64,000 nt of DNA. Origin: Acidobacteriota bacterium (GTDB taxonomy: Bacteria > Acidobacteriota > Blastocatellia > Pyrinomonadales > Pyrinomonadaceae). Made by a program: the position numbers and the translations under genes. Positions 8,694 to 18,800 of the stretch are shown piece after piece. How positions within the stretch are numbered: position 1 is the stretch's first letter; every line of letters starts with the position of its first letter. Where the stretch lies: assembly GCA_025463135.1 (NCBI GenBank), contig JAOAPY010000036.1:32837-96836 (forward strand). The letters run 5' to 3'. The notes under the pieces were generated by a model. That model ran no database searches, was not told the origin of the DNA, and was given only the letters and a program-made list of their open reading frames with translations.

Positions 8694-9515
8694 ATGAAGC
8701 CGCGAAAACTGAACGACAGCCGGAATGAAAGCGAAGAAACGCGACAGTCCGCGACGCCGGCGGACCGCATTCACGGAATTATTCCCGTCGTTGAGGCCTT
8801 GCGCGCCGGCCGGCGAACAATAGAGCACATCTCAATTGTCGACGGGGCCCGTCACGAACGACTGCGCGAACTGCTTGACCTCGCCAGGGCCGCGCGGGTT
8901 CCGGTTAGAAAAGTACCGCGGATCGACCTGGACCGAGCGATGGGAACAGCAACCCATCAGGGCGTGATGGCAAAGATTGCCGCGGCTCGGTATGCGGACG
9001 CGGACGACTTGCTGGATGAATTGGCGGGACGAGTCGGATCCGATGACCCGCCACTCGTGCTGGGCCTTGATGGACTTGAAGATCCGCGGAACTTCGGCGC
9101 CGTTCTCAGAACCGCGGAGTGCGCCGGGGTGCACGGCGTATTTACCACGGAACGTCGCGCGGTTGGCCTGACAGAGACGGTGGCCAAAGCAGCGGCGGGC
9201 GCACTCGAATACGTTCCGGTGGCCCGAGTCACAAACCTGGCCAGATTGATAGAGCAATTGAAAGAACGTAACATCTGGGTTGTGGGCACAAGCGGCGACG
9301 CTTCCCGCGAGTACACCGATTGGGATTGGACGTTACCGGCGGCAATCTTTCTCGGCAGCGAAGGTAGCGGGCTACATCGATTGGTGCGGGAACGCTGTGA
9401 CACTCTGGTGCGTATTCCATTGGTCGGCCGACTTGAGTCCCTGAATGTTGCTGTCGCGGCGGGAGTGATGCTTTATGAAGCGTTGCGGCAGCGGATGATT
9501 AAGCGGAATCGATAG
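8694..9515 (+). CDS. rlmB: 23S rRNA 2'-O-ribose methyltransferase, RlmB/TrmH family
   Basis: A 273-aa SpoU/TrmH-class methyltransferase, probably the RlmB type that methylates G2251 of 23S rRNA. After a charged N-terminal tail, DRIHGIIPVVEALRAGRRTI starts the SpoU substrate-binding domain (L30-like). The knotted SAM-binding domain shows motif 1 (LDGLEDPRNFGAVLRTAE, with the asparagine and arginine used for catalysis), motif 2 (IFLGSEGSGLHRLVRERCD) and motif 3 (IPLVGRLESLNVAVAAGVML). These are all intact. RlmB and the related tRNA enzyme TrmH/TrmL cannot be separated with certainty by eye, but the N-terminal domain favours RlmB. Confidence 0.92.
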   Translation: MKPRKLNDSRNESEETRQSATPADRIHGIIPVVEALRAGRRTIEHISIVDGARHERLRELLDLARAARVPVRKVPRIDLDRAMGTATHQGVMAKIAAARYADADDLLDELAGRVGSDDPPLVLGLDGLEDPRNFGAVLRTAECAGVHGVFTTERRAVGLTETVAKAAAGALEYVPVARVTNLARLIEQLKERNIWVVGTSGDASREYTDWDWTLPAAIFLGSEGSGLHRLVRERCDTLVRIPLVGRLESLNVAVAAGVMLYEALRQRMIKRNR

Positions 9516-9640
9516 TGAGCTGGAGGATGATTGGCGGGTCCGACGAACTCTAGTTTGTCGTTGACCTGGTCGACAGGCCTCTGCAACGGACGGGCAACGG
9601 CGATCGATAAGTCAAGGGCGAGGCAGGAACGGAGGCCACA

Positions 9641-10171
9641 ATGTTTTGTCCCAAGTGCGCAACCCAAAATATTGACGGGGCCAGTTTTTGTCGCGTGTGC
9701 GGCGCCAACATCAGCCTGGTCCCCCAGGCCCTCAGCGGTCAGCCTATCGCCGTGGGGGGCGACAGCCGAGCAGCTCGTCGTTCGCGTAAGCGCGACGGCC
9801 GAGAACCCACTATAGAACACGCACTCAAAAACGTCTTTGTTGGTATTGCTTTTCTGCTCGCGGCAATTGCGCTTGGATGGACAGGCGAAGGTAGATTCTG
9901 GTGGTACTGGTTGTTGATTCCGGCATTCTCGAGCCTGGGAAAAGGCATCGGCGAGTACGTAAAGCTCCGAGAAGCAAAGAAACAACCATTGCCTCCTTCC
10001 ACTTACACAGCGCCAGCGCTGGCTCCGCCCCCAGCACGAGTCTCGTTACCGGTGCGCAACACCGGTGAGCTTGTGGCCCAACCTCCGAGCGTAACAGAGG
10101 GCACCACTCGTCATCTGGGAGCAGAAGCACCAACCAGACATTTGGATTCACAAAGCGATTATCAGAAGTGA
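9641..10171 (+). CDS. Zinc-ribbon membrane protein
   Basis: A 176-aa protein starting with a complete zinc ribbon (MFCPKCATQNIDGASFCRVCGANI, two CxxC pairs), then a basic linker (AARRSRKRDGRE), two membrane helices around residues 66-105 (FVGIAFLLAAIALGW and RFWWYWLLIPAFSSLGKGIGEYVKL) and a proline-rich C-terminal tail that ends in a short T/R-rich region. The start is supported by CGGAGG eight bases upstream. Such zinc-ribbon plus DUF1707/2-TM proteins are common in Acidobacteriota but have no known role. It is monocistronic as far as seen. Confidence 0.8.
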   Translation: MFCPKCATQNIDGASFCRVCGANISLVPQALSGQPIAVGGDSRAARRSRKRDGREPTIEHALKNVFVGIAFLLAAIALGWTGEGRFWWYWLLIPAFSSLGKGIGEYVKLREAKKQPLPPSTYTAPALAPPPARVSLPVRNTGELVAQPPSVTEGTTRHLGAEAPTRHLDSQSDYQK

Positions 10172-10274
10172 ATACGGATATTACCAACTGATACGAACGA
10201 GTTGATTTTGAGTTGAGGCGATGCGTAGTGCTTACTCGCTCAGGTAAGCGACGCATCGTCTCGTCATATGGGCG

Positions 10275-11789
10275 ATGGAAAAGAAGCAAATCCGCATCTG
10301 TGTCCCCGTTTGCGCAGGCACGATTGCCGACCTTCGACGCGAGAGTCTGCGAGCCGCTCAGATGGGCGATATCGTAGAGCTCAGAATTGATTGCCTGGTC
10401 GAGGGTGTAACGGTCAAGGATTTGGAGGAGCTGGCAGCGGAGCTTAACCGGCCGGTGATTATGACGTTTCGTTCCAAGGAGCAAGGAGGATTTGGCGCCA
10501 CAAACTTTTCATCTTTCATGAATTTACTGTTCGAGCGGCAACAAAAAATCGACATCGAGCTCGAAGCGGTGGAGCATCTGTATTACCGTTCGACCGCGCC
10601 TCCCACTCGCGCTGAATGGGAGCGGATCATTTGTTCTCATCATGATTTCACAGGCGTTCCGGAGGACCTCGATCAAATTTATGAGCGCATGGTGGTCACG
10701 CCCTCAGGCATTTTGAAGATTGCGGTCATGGCCAACGACATCGTCGATTGCGTTCCGATGTTTCAGTTGCTGAAGCGTGCACGAGATTCAGGACGCGAGA
10801 TAATTGCGATTGCGATGGGCCCGGCAGGCGTGGCAACCCGCATTCTGGGACCGGCATACGGTTCGTATTTGAGCTATGGCGCCCTTGATACCGAAGCTGC
10901 TACGGCACCGGGGCAAGTCACCGCGCAAGAACTACGAGAGCTTTATCGTATCGATCTCATCAATCCGCAAACCCAGGTCATGGGCATCGTGGGCTTGCCC
11001 GTCAGTCATTCAATCTCACCACAGATCCACAACGCGGCGTTTGCCGGAGCTGATATTGATGCAGTCTATCTTCCGCTCGAAGTGCGCGATGTGACCTCTT
11101 TCATGAAACGCATGGTCCATCCGCGATCGCGCGAGATTGATTGGAACCTGCGCGGCCTGAGCATCACGGCGCCGCATAAGACCGCGGTGCTTGATTGCCT
11201 CGACTGGATCGATCACTCCGCCAAAGAGATTGGCGCAGTGAATACGATAGTGATCGACGAAGACCTGTTGCGCGGCTACAACACTGATGCGTTATCAGTA
11301 CTAAAGCCTATAAAGGAACGGGTGGGCGCATTGAGAGGTGCTCGTTGTGCCGTGATTGGGGCCGGCGGAGCGGCCAGTGCCCTCTTATGGAGTCTCAGGA
11401 ATGAAGGCGCACTTTCAACCGTATTCGCGCGCGATGAAGAGAAGGGACGTGCGCTGGCCGCAAAGTTTGGCTCCCAGTGGGAACGGCTTGAGGACGCGTC
11501 ATTCAAAGAGTTTGATTTAGTAGTCAACGCAACTCCCCTGGGCACGCGCGGCGCATTTGAAGACGAGACGGCTGCGACTGCGGTCCAGCTTCGCGGTGCG
11601 CGTCTCGCTTACGATCTGGTTTACAATCCCAGCGAGACTTTATTTCTGCAGCAAGCGCGTGCTGCAGATTGTGACACGATTGGTGGGTTGGAAATGCTGG
11701 TGTTGCAGGCGGCGGAACAGTTCACGCTGTGGACCGGCTTAGAGGCTCCGGTGCAAGCGATGCGCGAGGCGTCTCAATTTCAGATTTGA
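10275..11789 (+). CDS. aroDE: Bifunctional 3-dehydroquinate dehydratase (type I) / shikimate dehydrogenase
   Basis: A 504-aa fusion of two successive shikimate-pathway enzymes. Residues 1-225 are a type I dehydroquinase (TIM barrel): VPVCAGTIADLRRE, VELRIDCL, the catalytic histidine in ICSHHDFTGVP and the Schiff-base lysine in LKIAVMANDIVDC. Residues about 235-504 are shikimate dehydrogenase: GLPVSHSISPQIHNAAF, the lysine of SITAPHKTAVLDC, GAVNTIV, GYNTDALSVL (catalytic Asp), the NADP-binding GAGGAASALLWSL, NATPLGT and GGLEMLVLQAAEQFTLWTG. The arrangement matches the plant DHQ-SDH fusion and is found in several bacterial groups. Dehydroquinate goes to dehydroshikimate and then shikimate in one polypeptide. 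The next gene is separated by an AAATCTGA repeat. Confidence 0.95.
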   Translation: MEKKQIRICVPVCAGTIADLRRESLRAAQMGDIVELRIDCLVEGVTVKDLEELAAELNRPVIMTFRSKEQGGFGATNFSSFMNLLFERQQKIDIELEAVEHLYYRSTAPPTRAEWERIICSHHDFTGVPEDLDQIYERMVVTPSGILKIAVMANDIVDCVPMFQLLKRARDSGREIIAIAMGPAGVATRILGPAYGSYLSYGALDTEAATAPGQVTAQELRELYRIDLINPQTQVMGIVGLPVSHSISPQIHNAAFAGADIDAVYLPLEVRDVTSFMKRMVHPRSREIDWNLRGLSITAPHKTAVLDCLDWIDHSAKEIGAVNTIVIDEDLLRGYNTDALSVLKPIKERVGALRGARCAVIGAGGAASALLWSLRNEGALSTVFARDEEKGRALAAKFGSQWERLEDASFKEFDLVVNATPLGTRGAFEDETAATAVQLRGARLAYDLVYNPSETLFLQQARAADCDTIGGLEMLVLQAAEQFTLWTGLEAPVQAMREASQFQI

Positions 11790-11887
11790 GATTTCGGAAT
11801 TCGGATTTGAGAGCTGAGACCGAAATCTGAGATCTGAGATTTGAAATCTGAAGTATCTGAAATCTGAATTCTGCAATCCGAAATCGC
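11775..11887. repeat. AAATCTGA low-complexity repeat
   Basis: About 110 bp made of degenerate direct and inverted copies of AAATCTGA / TCAGATTTGAGATTT. It covers the last codons of aroDE and the whole spacer before the ThiF-like gene, so it is also the ribosome-binding region of the latter, where no Shine-Dalgarno is visible. Confidence 0.8.
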
Positions 11888-12904
11888 ATGGGTCGCTACA
11901 GTCGTCAAATACTCTTCAGTGGCATCGGCGCTGATGGTCAAAATAGCTTGCGTGACTCGCGCGCGGTAATTATTGGCTGCGGCGCGTTGGGCACCGCACA
12001 AGCTGAAGCCCTGGCGCGGGCGGGCGTTGGACGCTTGCGGATCATCGATCGCGATTTTGTCGAAGACTCGAACCTGCAGCGGCAGACCATGTTTACCGAA
12101 CGTGACGCGGCTGAACGCCTGCCGAAAGCCATCGCGGCCGTCAATCACATCCAGCAGATCAATTCCGAGATTAGTCTAGAGCCCGAGATACTTGACGTTA
12201 ACTATACTAACATTGAGCGCCTCATCCGGAATTGCGACGTCGTGCTGGACGGCACCGACAACTTTGCCACTCGTTATCTCATCAATGATGCGTGCGTCAA
12301 GCATGGTATCAACTGGATTTACGGCGCCGCGGTTGGCTCCTATGGCGTGACGATGACAATTCGCCCGGGCGAAACTGCTTGCCTGCGCTGTATTTTTGAA
12401 GAGGCGCCACCGGCCGCAAGCGCGCCCACCTGCGACACTGCCGGCGTGATCATGCCGATCATCAGCATCGTCGCCGCAGTCCAGGTCAGTGAGGCGCTTA
12501 AACTTTTGACCGGACAATTCGCCCAACTGCATAACTCGCTGATGCAGTTTGATGTTTGGCGCAACGAGTGGAGAAAGATTAGACCCGGCGGGCCCGTTCC
12601 GGATTGTTCTACCTGTGGATTAAGGGATTTTAAGACGCTCGCGGCCACCGGAAATGATTTCGCCGCGGTCCTCTGCGGCCGCAACGCGGTTCAGATATCA
12701 CCCACCATGCCGACCGCCATAGATTTTCACACGCTGGCCGAGCGCCTGAGTCCTGCCGGCGAAGTCAAATTCAATGACTATCTGCTGCGCTTTCGGGCTG
12801 GTGAATATGAGTTGACAGTCTTTCAGGATGCCCGTTCGATCATTCGAGGCACTGATCAAATAACTACGGCGCGCTCGCTTTACGCCCGGTACATAGGAAA
12901 CTAA
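11888..12904 (+). CDS. thiF: ThiF/MoeB-type E1-like adenylyltransferase
   Basis: A 338-aa member of the E1-like family that adenylates the C-terminal glycine of a small sulphur-carrier protein (ThiS or MoaD). Visible: RYSRQILFSGIGADGQ at the N terminus, the nucleotide-binding AVIIGCGALGTAQAEALARAGVG, IDRDFVEDSNLQRQ with the R and N contacts, VVLDGTDNFATRYLINDAC with the magnesium-binding aspartate, and two CxxC pairs (CLRC and CSTC) for structural zinc. The last 75 residues resemble a ubiquitin-like sulphur-carrier fold (VQISPTMPTAIDFHTLAERL and ELTVFQDARSIIRGT) rather than a rhodanese domain. ThiF and MoeB cannot be separated without knowing the partner gene. Confidence 0.85.
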   Translation: MGRYSRQILFSGIGADGQNSLRDSRAVIIGCGALGTAQAEALARAGVGRLRIIDRDFVEDSNLQRQTMFTERDAAERLPKAIAAVNHIQQINSEISLEPEILDVNYTNIERLIRNCDVVLDGTDNFATRYLINDACVKHGINWIYGAAVGSYGVTMTIRPGETACLRCIFEEAPPAASAPTCDTAGVIMPIISIVAAVQVSEALKLLTGQFAQLHNSLMQFDVWRNEWRKIRPGGPVPDCSTCGLRDFKTLAATGNDFAAVLCGRNAVQISPTMPTAIDFHTLAERLSPAGEVKFNDYLLRFRAGEYELTVFQDARSIIRGTDQITTARSLYARYIGN

Positions 12905-12914
12905 GTTTCAAAAT

Positions 12915-15128
12915 ATGAATAGCCAAAACCTTTTCAAACGCGGTGTATCAGTCTCTGCTTTCACCGTACTTTTCATTTGCTCCACGTTGATCGTTTTTGC
13001 AGGTCAGCCAATCATCTGGGAAACCGGCAGTCGTGCCGAACTTCTTAAGGGCGAGTCACACGGTGTGTCGATAACCGATACCGGCGTCTTGATGTTGGCG
13101 CCGCAGTTCAAACAACTTTTCAATACTGAACAGCCCTACATTTGGTCTACAGCGGTTGATGGGCAGGGAAATATTTACCTGGGGACGGGTCACGACGGAA
13201 GAATCTTTCGGGTAGCCGCGGACGGACGTGGCGCTCTGCTCTACGATGCTGCGGAACTCGACGTCACCGCGCTGGCCATCGGTCGAGATGGCGTGCTCTA
13301 CGCAGGTACATCGCCGGATGGGAAGGTCTATCGAATTACTGCCGATGGCCGCGCTGAAGTCTTTTTTGCTCCTCCCGACAAATACATTTGGGCACTGGCA
13401 TTATGGCCTGATGGTTCTCTGGCCGTCGGCACCGGGGACAATGGCAAGCTTTATCGCGTGCGGGCAGCGGGCGCAAAACCGGAAGCCTCGCTGCTGATCA
13501 ATACGAATCAGACGCATGTCATGTCCCTGGCTGTGACCGCGCAGGGCGATTTGATCGCGGGTACCGATCCCGGTGGATTGGTGTTGCGAATTTCCCCGGA
13601 CGGCAAAGCATTTGGTTTGTTTGATGCTCAGTTGCGTGAGATTCACGCCCTGGCTCCCGCCGCTGATGGTTCAATTTATGTGTTGGCTTTGGGTGAAGCC
13701 GCCGCAACCACGCGTCCGCAAACCACTGCAAATCCAACGCCATCTTCTGACTCGTCGGTGCCCACGGCCAGTGTGACGATCACTGCGATGGACGAAGTGA
13801 GTGGGGCGTTGCAGCAAGCGCAGGCGGCCGGCCGCAGCCGCAGCGATACCGCAAATGCGCGCAGCGCGGTTTTTCGGATTCTGCCTGATGGCGGCACCGA
13901 CACAATCTGGTCATCCAGTTCAATAACCGCCTTTGCCATTGCCCCCGCTCTCCATCCAGGCAGTGTGTTGATCGGAACCGCGGACAAGGGGCGAATTTAC
14001 TCCGTCACTAACGACGGTCGCGACACCCTCTTGCTGCAATCCGGCGAAGGACAAATTTCCGGCTTCATTGCACGTGCCGGCGATGTGCTGGCTGCCTCAA
14101 GCAATCAGGGTAAGTTGTTTCGCTTTGGCAACGATGTGGTCGGCGAGGGCTCATACGAATCGCCGGTGCGGGATGCGCGTTTGCTCGCCAGCTGGGGCCG
14201 TATCTGGTGGCGGGGCGAAGGGAATGTTGAAGTGCAAACTCGCAGCGGCAACGGAGAGCGTCCCGATGCGACCTGGAGCGATTGGAGCCCGGCTTATCGC
14301 GATCCCGCCGGCAATCAAATTTCGAGTCCCCGCGCGCGCTTCGTCCAATGGCGTACCACCTTGCGCTCAACCGCGCGGAGCGGCAGCTGGATGGAAGACG
14401 TGAGCGTCGCCTACATGCAGCGCAATGTTGCTCCCGAAGTGTTGTCGATTACCACGCTGCCCATCGGTGTGGGCTTGCAGGCAATGCCGCAGGCGCCTGC
14501 TGACCCAAACATAGAATCGTCGGGTCTGGATCCGGCGCTGTTCGGAGCGGTGGCGCAAATTCCGCCGCGTCGCCTTTATCAGCGGGGCGCGCGTTCGATT
14601 CAATGGCAAGCTGAGGATCGCAATGGGGATACGCTTGAATATTCAGTCTATTACCGAGCCCTAAGCGAGAAGACCTTTCGGTTGTTGAAGGACAAGCTGC
14701 GAGATAATTTCCTGACCATAGACGGAGCTACTCTGGCAGATGGACGTTATGTGATTAAGATCGTTGCCTCAGATGCTCCCGATAATCCACCCGGCAAGGC
14801 CCTTTCAGGTGAACGTCTCAGTGAACCCCTCGACATCGACAACACGCCGCCCGTGGTTCGAGTCGCAGGGCCACCGCAAATCAACCAGAATATGGTCCGT
14901 CTGATCTTTGACGTCGAAGACGCTACTGGTCGAGTCAAGCGTGCGGACGTCAGTGTCGACGGCTCTCCCTGGAGCCCGACTTTTCCCGATGACGGCATTG
15001 CGGACAACGCGCGCGAGCGTTACACCATCGATCTACCGTTGGCGGCGTCCGGAGAGCAAACCGTCTCCTTACGGGCGTTCGACAGCAGCGGTAACGTCGG
15101 TAGTGTTAGCTTTACAGTCAGGCGCTGA
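12915..15128 (+). CDS. Secreted beta-propeller protein
   Basis: A 737-aa exported protein: an N-terminal signal peptide (residues about 10-30, VSAFTVLFICSTLIVFAG) followed by seven or eight propeller blades with the recurring pattern G-x-I-Y-x-G-T-x-x-D-G-x-x-Y/F-R-V (for example IYLGTGHDGRIFRV, LYAGTSPDGKVYRI, LAVGTGDNGKLYRV, VLIGTADKGRIYSV). Residues about 270-310 are an S/T/P-rich loop inside the propeller. The C terminus (about 540-737) has two Ig/FN3-like beta domains (TLEYSVYYRALSEKTFRLLKD and LDIDNTPPVVRVAGPPQIN). It is probably a cell-surface or periplasmic binding protein. It starts 10 bp after thiF, which suggests cotranscription, but I see no functional link. Confidence 0.8.
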   Translation: MNSQNLFKRGVSVSAFTVLFICSTLIVFAGQPIIWETGSRAELLKGESHGVSITDTGVLMLAPQFKQLFNTEQPYIWSTAVDGQGNIYLGTGHDGRIFRVAADGRGALLYDAAELDVTALAIGRDGVLYAGTSPDGKVYRITADGRAEVFFAPPDKYIWALALWPDGSLAVGTGDNGKLYRVRAAGAKPEASLLINTNQTHVMSLAVTAQGDLIAGTDPGGLVLRISPDGKAFGLFDAQLREIHALAPAADGSIYVLALGEAAATTRPQTTANPTPSSDSSVPTASVTITAMDEVSGALQQAQAAGRSRSDTANARSAVFRILPDGGTDTIWSSSSITAFAIAPALHPGSVLIGTADKGRIYSVTNDGRDTLLLQSGEGQISGFIARAGDVLAASSNQGKLFRFGNDVVGEGSYESPVRDARLLASWGRIWWRGEGNVEVQTRSGNGERPDATWSDWSPAYRDPAGNQISSPRARFVQWRTTLRSTARSGSWMEDVSVAYMQRNVAPEVLSITTLPIGVGLQAMPQAPADPNIESSGLDPALFGAVAQIPPRRLYQRGARSIQWQAEDRNGDTLEYSVYYRALSEKTFRLLKDKLRDNFLTIDGATLADGRYVIKIVASDAPDNPPGKALSGERLSEPLDIDNTPPVVRVAGPPQINQNMVRLIFDVEDATGRVKRADVSVDGSPWSPTFPDDGIADNARERYTIDLPLAASGEQTVSLRAFDSSGNVGSVSFTVRR

Positions 15129-15364
15129 GGTCAAAGAATCATTTCTGCACGATAGCGTGCGATTCGCTACGTAAAGCGTGCGCACATCTATGACGCCCTG
15201 CTAGACTAAACGCGCGGCTGGTCCGTCAAAGCTGTTTGCATTGGGCTATTGAGTTCGACTACCGGAATTGTTGTTTTGGCATCCATATTGCACCAATAAC
15301 GTTGGCGCGTCTCCGTTCTCCCTCCCATGCGCCTTCTTTCAGGCATGAGGAGGCTAAAAACGAA

Positions 15365-15556
15365 ATGGTTAAGTTCAGACAAAAATTATTGACGGCAGCG
15401 ATGGTTCTCGGCATGTCCGTTAGCGTTTTCGCTCAGAAAGGCAGCGATAACAGCAATAAACGGCCGCCGAAGGATCCCCCGCAAGTTGTCGTCAAGGAGA
15501 AGCCGCAGAAACCACCACCGAGTAATCCGAGTGACAAGAAAAAAGAAAGACCCTAA
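15365..15556 (+). CDS. Small secreted proline/lysine-rich protein
   Basis: A 63-aa protein: MVKFRQKLLTAAMVLGMSVSVFA is a clear signal peptide with an Ala-x-Ala-like cleavage site, leaving about 40 residues rich in K and P (KRPPKDPPQVVVKEKPQKPP). AGGAGG at 15348-15353 precedes the start, and a terminator follows at once, so this is a short single-gene transcript. An in-frame upstream start at 15236 is less likely because it would bury the signal peptide. Function unknown; the highly positive charge suggests binding to envelope polyanions. Confidence 0.7.
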   Translation: MVKFRQKLLTAAMVLGMSVSVFAQKGSDNSNKRPPKDPPQVVVKEKPQKPPPSNPSDKKKERP

Positions 15557-15583
15557 TTAAATCGTCCAGCTATGACGATTTCG

Positions 15584-15620
15584 AAAGCCCGTGCAGGTCC
15601 ACTTGCGCGGGCTTCTTTTT
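15584..15620 (+). terminator. Rho-independent terminator
   Basis: GAAAGCCCGTGCA and TGCGCGGGCTT pair into an 11-bp stem with one G-U pair, followed by CTTTTTG. It lies 28 bp after the stop of the small secreted protein. Confidence 0.85.
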
Positions 15621-15811
15621 GTTCCAGCCGTTCCCTGCAAAGTCAATACCGTAGAGCTCCTGCTATACTCGCACCGAGCTTTAGACTAGAATTTTGCCGT
15701 CCATGCTCCTGCCGTCTCGTTCCCGAGAGGACAATATCTTTCTATGAGCGCAACCTTGCTTAATCCTGCTGACAAATGCTGTGCTGTAATTTGAAGTGAG
15801 ATGATCTGCAG

Positions 15812-18800
15812 ATGAATGACACTCTGAATAGCAATGATCTCTTCGAAGAAAGCAGGCTGCAAGATGAAGGCGCAGAGCTTCTGATTGTCGGCATCGGCGC
15901 TTCGGCCGGTGGCATTCGGGCCTTGAAACAATTTTTTGCCCAGGTACCCGTCGACAGTGATATGGCTTATGTTGTGATCCTTCACCTCTCACCGGATCAT
16001 GACAGCCGTCTCGCGGAAGTACTGCAGACGACTGCCGCCATCCCCGTCACGCAGGTTGACGAGCCAGTTCGAGTCGTTCCGAATCATGTTTATGTCATCT
16101 CGCCCAATCAAAGCCTGACAATGACTGATGGGCACCTCGCACTCTCCGAAATGACCCGCATCGAAGAGCGTCGGGCACCGGTAGATATTTTCTTTCGCAC
16201 CCTGGCAGACTCGCATCACTCGCGAGCTGTTTGCGTGGTCCTGTCAGGCACCGGCGCCAACGGTTCAATGGGCATGAAGCGAGTGAAAGAGATGGGCGGC
16301 GTGGCGATTGTTCAGGATCCGCGGGAAGCCGAATACAACGATATGCCGAGTAACTCGATTGCCACGGGACTGGTTGACTACGTGCTTCCCGTGGCGCAGA
16401 TACCCGCGAAGATCCTCGCTTATAAAAGAAGGCTCACGAGCCCTGGGCTGGTTGCCGGGCCACTCGAGTATCCGGCCACGAATGAACAGGCACTCCGCGA
16501 AATTTTCACCCAGTTGCGCGTAGGTACCGGGCACGATTTCTCAAACTATAAGCGGGCCACGGTCCTGCGCCGCATTGAGCGGCGCCTGAACCTGCATGAA
16601 CTTGCTGATCTGTCTTCGTATGCCGGCTATATGCGGGACCATACGGAGGAAGCAAGCGGGTTATTAAAGGACTTGCTGATCAGCGTGACTAACTTCTTTC
16701 GCGACTGCGAATCGTTTGAGGCCCTCGAGCGTGGAATCATTCGCAGCCTCTTTGAAGGTAAGACCGCCGCCGACCAATTAAGAATCTGGATTGCCGGCTG
16801 CGCCACCGGTGAAGAAGCATATACGATGGCCATGTTGCTCTCTGAAGTAAGTCAAACCCTGAGCGATCCCCCGGCCATTCAGATTTTTGCGACCGACATA
16901 GACGAAGAAGCCATAGCCAAAGCACGCGAGGGTTTATACACGCTGAATGATGCGGCTGATGTATCCGCGGAAAGGTTGGGCGAATTTTTTACCATAGAAA
17001 AAAATGGTTATCGCGTGCGCCGCGAACTCCGAGAGATGGTGCTCTTCGCGCGTCACAACCTTATTAAAGATCCACCCTTCTCGCATGTCGATCTGGTTTC
17101 CTGCCGCAATCTGCTTATTTACCTTAATCGATCTGCACAGGAGCGGGTGATGCAAACGCTGCACTTCGCACTTAATCCCGGTGGTTTTCTATTCCTCGGC
17201 AGCTCCGAATCAATTGAAGGTTCCGGCGATCTGTTCATGACGGTCGATAAGGAGGCGCACGTATATCAAAGTCGCGCCGTCGCCGCGCGCCTGCCGCTGC
17301 CGAATCCTGAAGTCTCTAGTACACCTTCACACGGCCGGCCGGCGCTCGATCACACCCAGGGTGTTCGGCTGCTTGATCGACTTTCTTATGCCGATTTGCA
17401 TCAGCGACTGGTCGAAGAATACGGACCCCCCTCGATCGTTGTCACCGAGGAGTATGACATCCTGCACATTTCAGAGAGTGCCGGTCGCTATCTACGGATC
17501 CGGGGTGGCGAACCTTCACACAATCTGCTCAAGCTGATCCGGCCGGAACTGGGAATGGAATTAAGGACCGCCCTTTTTCAGGCGGTGCAGAATCGCACCA
17601 GTGTTGAAGCGCGTGAGATTCCTGTCTTGATAGGAGAGCAGACGCGCTTTGTTAACCTGCTCGTGCGGCCGGTCTTGCGGACCGAAGACACGGCGCGCGG
17701 TTTCATCCTGGTCATGTTTGAGGAGATGGACAAGGACTCGACGGCCAAAGATGCGATCGCCCCACTTGATCGTTCTACCGATCACGTTGACGAAGAGTTG
17801 ATCAAAATAAAGGCGCAGCTGCGCGTCACCGTCGAGCAATACGAGACCCAGACCGAGGAGTTGAAAGCTTCGAATGAAGAACTCCAGGCCACCAACGAAG
17901 AGCTGCTCTCAGCTGCCGAAGAGTTGGAAACGAGCAAAGAAGAGTTGCAATCGGTCAATGAAGAACTGACGACCGTTAATCAGGAATTGAAAATCAAGAT
18001 CGACGAGTTAAGCCAGACCAACAACGATCTTAAGAACCTGATGAACTCGACGCAGATCGGGACAATATTCCTGGACCACTTGCTGCGCGTAAAACTTTTT
18101 ACGCAGGATGCTCGCGAGGTGTTTAATCTGATTCCCGCGGACATCGGTCGTCCCCTGCTCGATCTCACCAGCAAACTGGTGTCTGAAAATCTGCAGGCTG
18201 ACGCTTTGCGGGTACTTGCCGGCAAGGCGTCCGTGGAGCGCGAGGTCGAAACGCGCGAAGGACGCCGGTATTTGATGCGCCTGTTGCCCTATCGCTCGGC
18301 TGAAGATCGCATCGACGGCGCGGTCATGACCTTCACCGATTTGACCGACCGTAAAGCTGCCGAAGACCGCTTGCGGATCAGTGAAGAGCATATGCGCCTG
18401 CTAGTCGAAAGCGTGACGGATTACGCTATCTTCACTGTTACTCCCGAGGGTGAAATCGCCAGCTGGAACTCCGGAGCGGAGCGTGTCTTCGGTTATACAG
18501 AGGCCGAGATGATCGGCCAATCCGCCGACATTCTTTTTACCGCGGAAGACCGCGCCCGCGGCTTGCCACAACAGGAAATGAAGACAGCGGCCGCTGAGGG
18601 CCGGGCTGCGAATGAACGCTTTCATCTGCGCAAAGACGGCTCGCGGTTTTACGCGACCGGTGTGATGACACCGTTGCGGGAAGGAGCCGTTAAGGGCTTT
18701 GCCAAGATCGCGCGTGACTTGACTCTACAGCAGGAACAGGACGCGATACGGAGCTCGCGCGATCAACTTGAAGTGCGCGTGCGGGAACGCACCGGAGAGT

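Noticed and set aside
9825..10484. Minus-strand frame of 219 codons spanning the spacer before aroDE
   Set aside because: It overlaps two plus-strand genes with firm support and shows no recognisable domain.
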